Positions 5,832-7,059 of a stretch of DNA of 7,059 nt are shown one piece after another. Numbering within the stretch: the first letter of the stretch is position 1; the number at the start of each line of letters is the position of its first letter. This DNA is from Thermoleophilia bacterium (GTDB taxonomy: Bacteria; Actinomycetota; Thermoleophilia; Gaiellales; Gaiellaceae): positions 1-7,059 of the forward strand of contig JACVRM010000110.1 of the NCBI GenBank assembly GCA_014534415.1, in the 5' to 3' direction. The notes beneath the pieces were generated by a model that was given only the letters and a program-made list of their open reading frames with translations, ran no database searches and was not told the DNA's origin. The position numbers and the translations under genes are program-made.

Positions 5832-6709
5832 TCGACCGGCGGCGCATCGGTCATCGCGACCAGGTCGTGCTCGTCACGGGCGAGTCCATGGTCGACGTAC
5901 GCGTGCTGCGCGGCATCGATATCCGGCTGCACCCGCGCCGCGGCCTCGACATCGGCGCCGCGTGGTTTCGCGGCGTGCCGCTCGCGTGGATCGCGCCGGC
6001 GGGCGAGGGCGGGCGCACCGCCGCCGACTGGCGCGAGGCGTGGGGCGGCGGACTCGTCACGACGTGTGGGCTCGACAACGTGGGCGCGCCGTCGGAAGGC
6101 ATCGGCCTGCACGGCACGTTCACCTTCCTTCCGGCACGGGACGTGGAGACGGAGCGCTCGGATGCAGCAGCGGTCGTCCGCGCGTTCGTCGACGAGCCGC
6201 GCGGACTGCGCGTCGAGCGGACGGTCTCGACGGCCGTCGACACCGGTCGCGTCGAGATCCACGACCGCGTGGTCAACCAGGCGGAGACGCCGCTCGAGGC
6301 GCCGCAGCTCTACCACGCGAACCTGGGCTGGCCGCTCTGGGATTCGGGAGCGACCGTTGCGAGCGACGCCCACGAGGTCCGCCCGCGTGACGACGATGCC
6401 GCGCGTCACGACTGGCGACGCGCGCCCGAGCCGAGCGACGAGCCGGAACGCGTCTGGGAGCACGTCGGCGCGTCGCGTGCCAGCGTGACGAACGAGCGCC
6501 TCGGCCTTCAGGTCACGGTCGAGTCCGACATGCCCCGGCTGTGGCAGTGGATCGACCCGAAGCCGGGCGTCTACGCGCTCGCTCTCGAGCCCGCCAACTG
6601 CTCGGTGCTCGGCCGCGCCCACGACCGCGCCGAGGGACGACTGCCGTTCGTCGGACGCGGCGAGGAGCGAACGACGAGAATCGTGATCACGGCGGTGGAG
6701 GTGGCGTGA
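5828..6709 (+). CDS. DUF4432 / aldose 1-epimerase-like protein
   Basis: The 293-residue product resembles DUF4432 proteins, which have the galactose-mutarotase (beta-sandwich) fold and are often annotated as aldose 1-epimerase family. Recognisable segments are RGLDIGAAWFRGVPLAW (38-54), TTCGLDNVG (78-86), GLHGTF (93-98), LYHANLGWPL (161-170) and the C-terminal ALEPANCSVLGR (252-263). The conserved H95, H163 and E254 could line the sugar site, by analogy with mutarotases. A soluble enzyme that interconverts sugar anomers for the following dehydrogenase is the simplest role, but the reaction of most DUF4432 proteins is untested. The frame extends upstream across the regulator gene, but GTG 5828, overlapping the regulator stop in a GTGA, begins at the conserved N-terminal strand. 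GAGGTGGAG at 5808-5816 is a reasonable though somewhat distant ribosome-binding sequence. Confidence 0.83.
   Translation: MIDRRRIGHRDQVVLVTGESMVDVRVLRGIDIRLHPRRGLDIGAAWFRGVPLAWIAPAGEGGRTAADWREAWGGGLVTTCGLDNVGAPSEGIGLHGTFTFLPARDVETERSDAAAVVRAFVDEPRGLRVERTVSTAVDTGRVEIHDRVVNQAETPLEAPQLYHANLGWPLWDSGATVASDAHEVRPRDDDAARHDWRRAPEPSDEPERVWEHVGASRASVTNERLGLQVTVESDMPRLWQWIDPKPGVYALALEPANCSVLGRAHDRAEGRLPFVGRGEERTTRIVITAVEVA
6697..6704 (+). promoter_or_regulatory. Ribosome-binding site of the Gfo/Idh/MocA gene
   Basis: GGAGGTGG is the strongest Shine-Dalgarno-like sequence seen before a start in this window. It lies inside the end of the DUF4432 gene, with GGAGG ending 4 bases before GTG 6706, which is slightly close but usable. 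It supports that start over later in-frame codons such as GTG 6742, which would cut into the nucleotide-binding motif. Confidence 0.5.
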
Positions 6710-7059
6710 GCCGGGAGATCCGAGACCTATGCGCAGGCGTCGTGGGGACGGGCTTCGTCGGCGCGGTGCACGTCGACGCGCTGCGCAGGCTCGGCGTCAC
6801 GGTTGCCGGGGTCGTCGGCTCGAGCCCCGAGCGCGCGCGCGCCAAGGGCCTCGCGCCCGCGTACGCGAGCTACGAGGAGCTGCTCGCCGACGAGCAGGTC
6901 GATGTCGTGCACATCACGACGCCGAACCACCTGCACCACGCGCAGGTCACGCAGGCACTCGCCGCCGGCAAGCACGTGGTCTGCGAGAAGCCGCTGGCCG
7001 TGATGGCCGAGCAGTCCGCGGAGCTGCTCGAGCTCGCGACGCGAAGCGGCCTCGTGCAC
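6706..7059 (+). CDS. Gfo/Idh/MocA-family oxidoreductase, N-terminal part (cut by window end)
   Basis: The frame is open for 118 codons to the edge of the window. It encodes the Rossmann domain of a Gfo/Idh/MocA dehydrogenase: GVVGTGFVGAVH with the GxGxxG pattern (G14, G16, G19), the end of the second strand VVGSSPERA (36-44), TTPNHLHH (71-78), and the hallmark GKHVVCEKPLA (88-98) with E94-K95-P96. These enzymes use NAD(P) to oxidise or reduce carbohydrate-like substrates such as inositols, sugars or sugar acids. The catalytic C-terminal domain is outside the window. The GTG start overlaps the DUF4432 stop in a GTGA and has a nearby Shine-Dalgarno sequence. As the second redox enzyme of the operon after the SDR, it may catalyse another oxidation of the same sugar. 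The substrate cannot be told from this part of the protein. Confidence 0.93.
   Translation, partial: MSREIRDLCAGVVGTGFVGAVHVDALRRLGVTVAGVVGSSPERARAKGLAPAYASYEELLADEQVDVVHITTPNHLHHAQVTQALAAGKHVVCEKPLAVMAEQSAELLELATRSGLVH

Noticed and set aside
6829..6843. Alternating GC run that could adopt Z-DNA
   Set aside because: It lies in the coding Rossmann domain, where Arg and Ala codons explain it; similar short runs occur by chance in this GC-rich DNA.

Overview
The window is GC-rich DNA with long open frames on both strands. Seven of the eight genes have non-ATG starts (six GTG, one TTG), and genes are packed with overlapping stop and start codons. Together with the protein families, this suggests a high-GC actinomycete-like bacterium, possibly of the Thermoleophilia (Gaiella/Solirubrobacter) type. 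That placement is inference from base composition and gene style; no marker gene is present.

Layout. Positions 1-515 contain no convincing gene but hold two related GTCCCAGGG-type repeat units. At 516-1412 (+) lies a phosphotriesterase-family amidohydrolase-fold hydrolase with a complete metal site. It converges, with a 15-base gap, on a two-gene minus-strand operon: nagA-like N-acetylglucosamine-6-phosphate deacetylase (3513-2461), then a stand-alone cobalamin-independent methionine-synthase catalytic domain (2456-1428). A 47-base divergent regulatory region (3514-3560) separates nagA from a plus-strand operon of at least five genes. These are an SDR dehydrogenase (3561-4313), an SMP-30/gluconolactonase-type lactonase (4306-5121), a GntR/HutC-type repressor with a UTRA effector domain (5118-5831), a DUF4432 aldose-1-epimerase-like protein (5828-6709), and the first 118 codons of a Gfo/Idh/MocA oxidoreductase (6706 onward, cut by the window end). 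Each of these genes overlaps the next by 4 or 8 bases, so translational coupling is likely.

How they may work together. A mutarotase-like protein, one or two NAD(P)-dependent sugar dehydrogenases and a lactonase are the parts of an oxidative sugar route (sugar to lactone to sugar acid). The NagA homologue across the shared promoter suggests the substrate may be an N-acetylated amino sugar. The divergent region contains the perfect palindrome GTCTAGAC. It fits the general HutC-subfamily operator core and is also the centre of the dre sites bound by the amino-sugar regulators DasR/NagR. The obvious model is that the operon's own UTRA repressor controls both divergent units from this site. No transporter, sugar kinase, NagB, dehydratase or aldolase lies in the window, so the pathway is incomplete here and the substrate is unknown.

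No tRNA, rRNA, CRISPR array, insertion sequence or convincing rho-independent terminator was seen.
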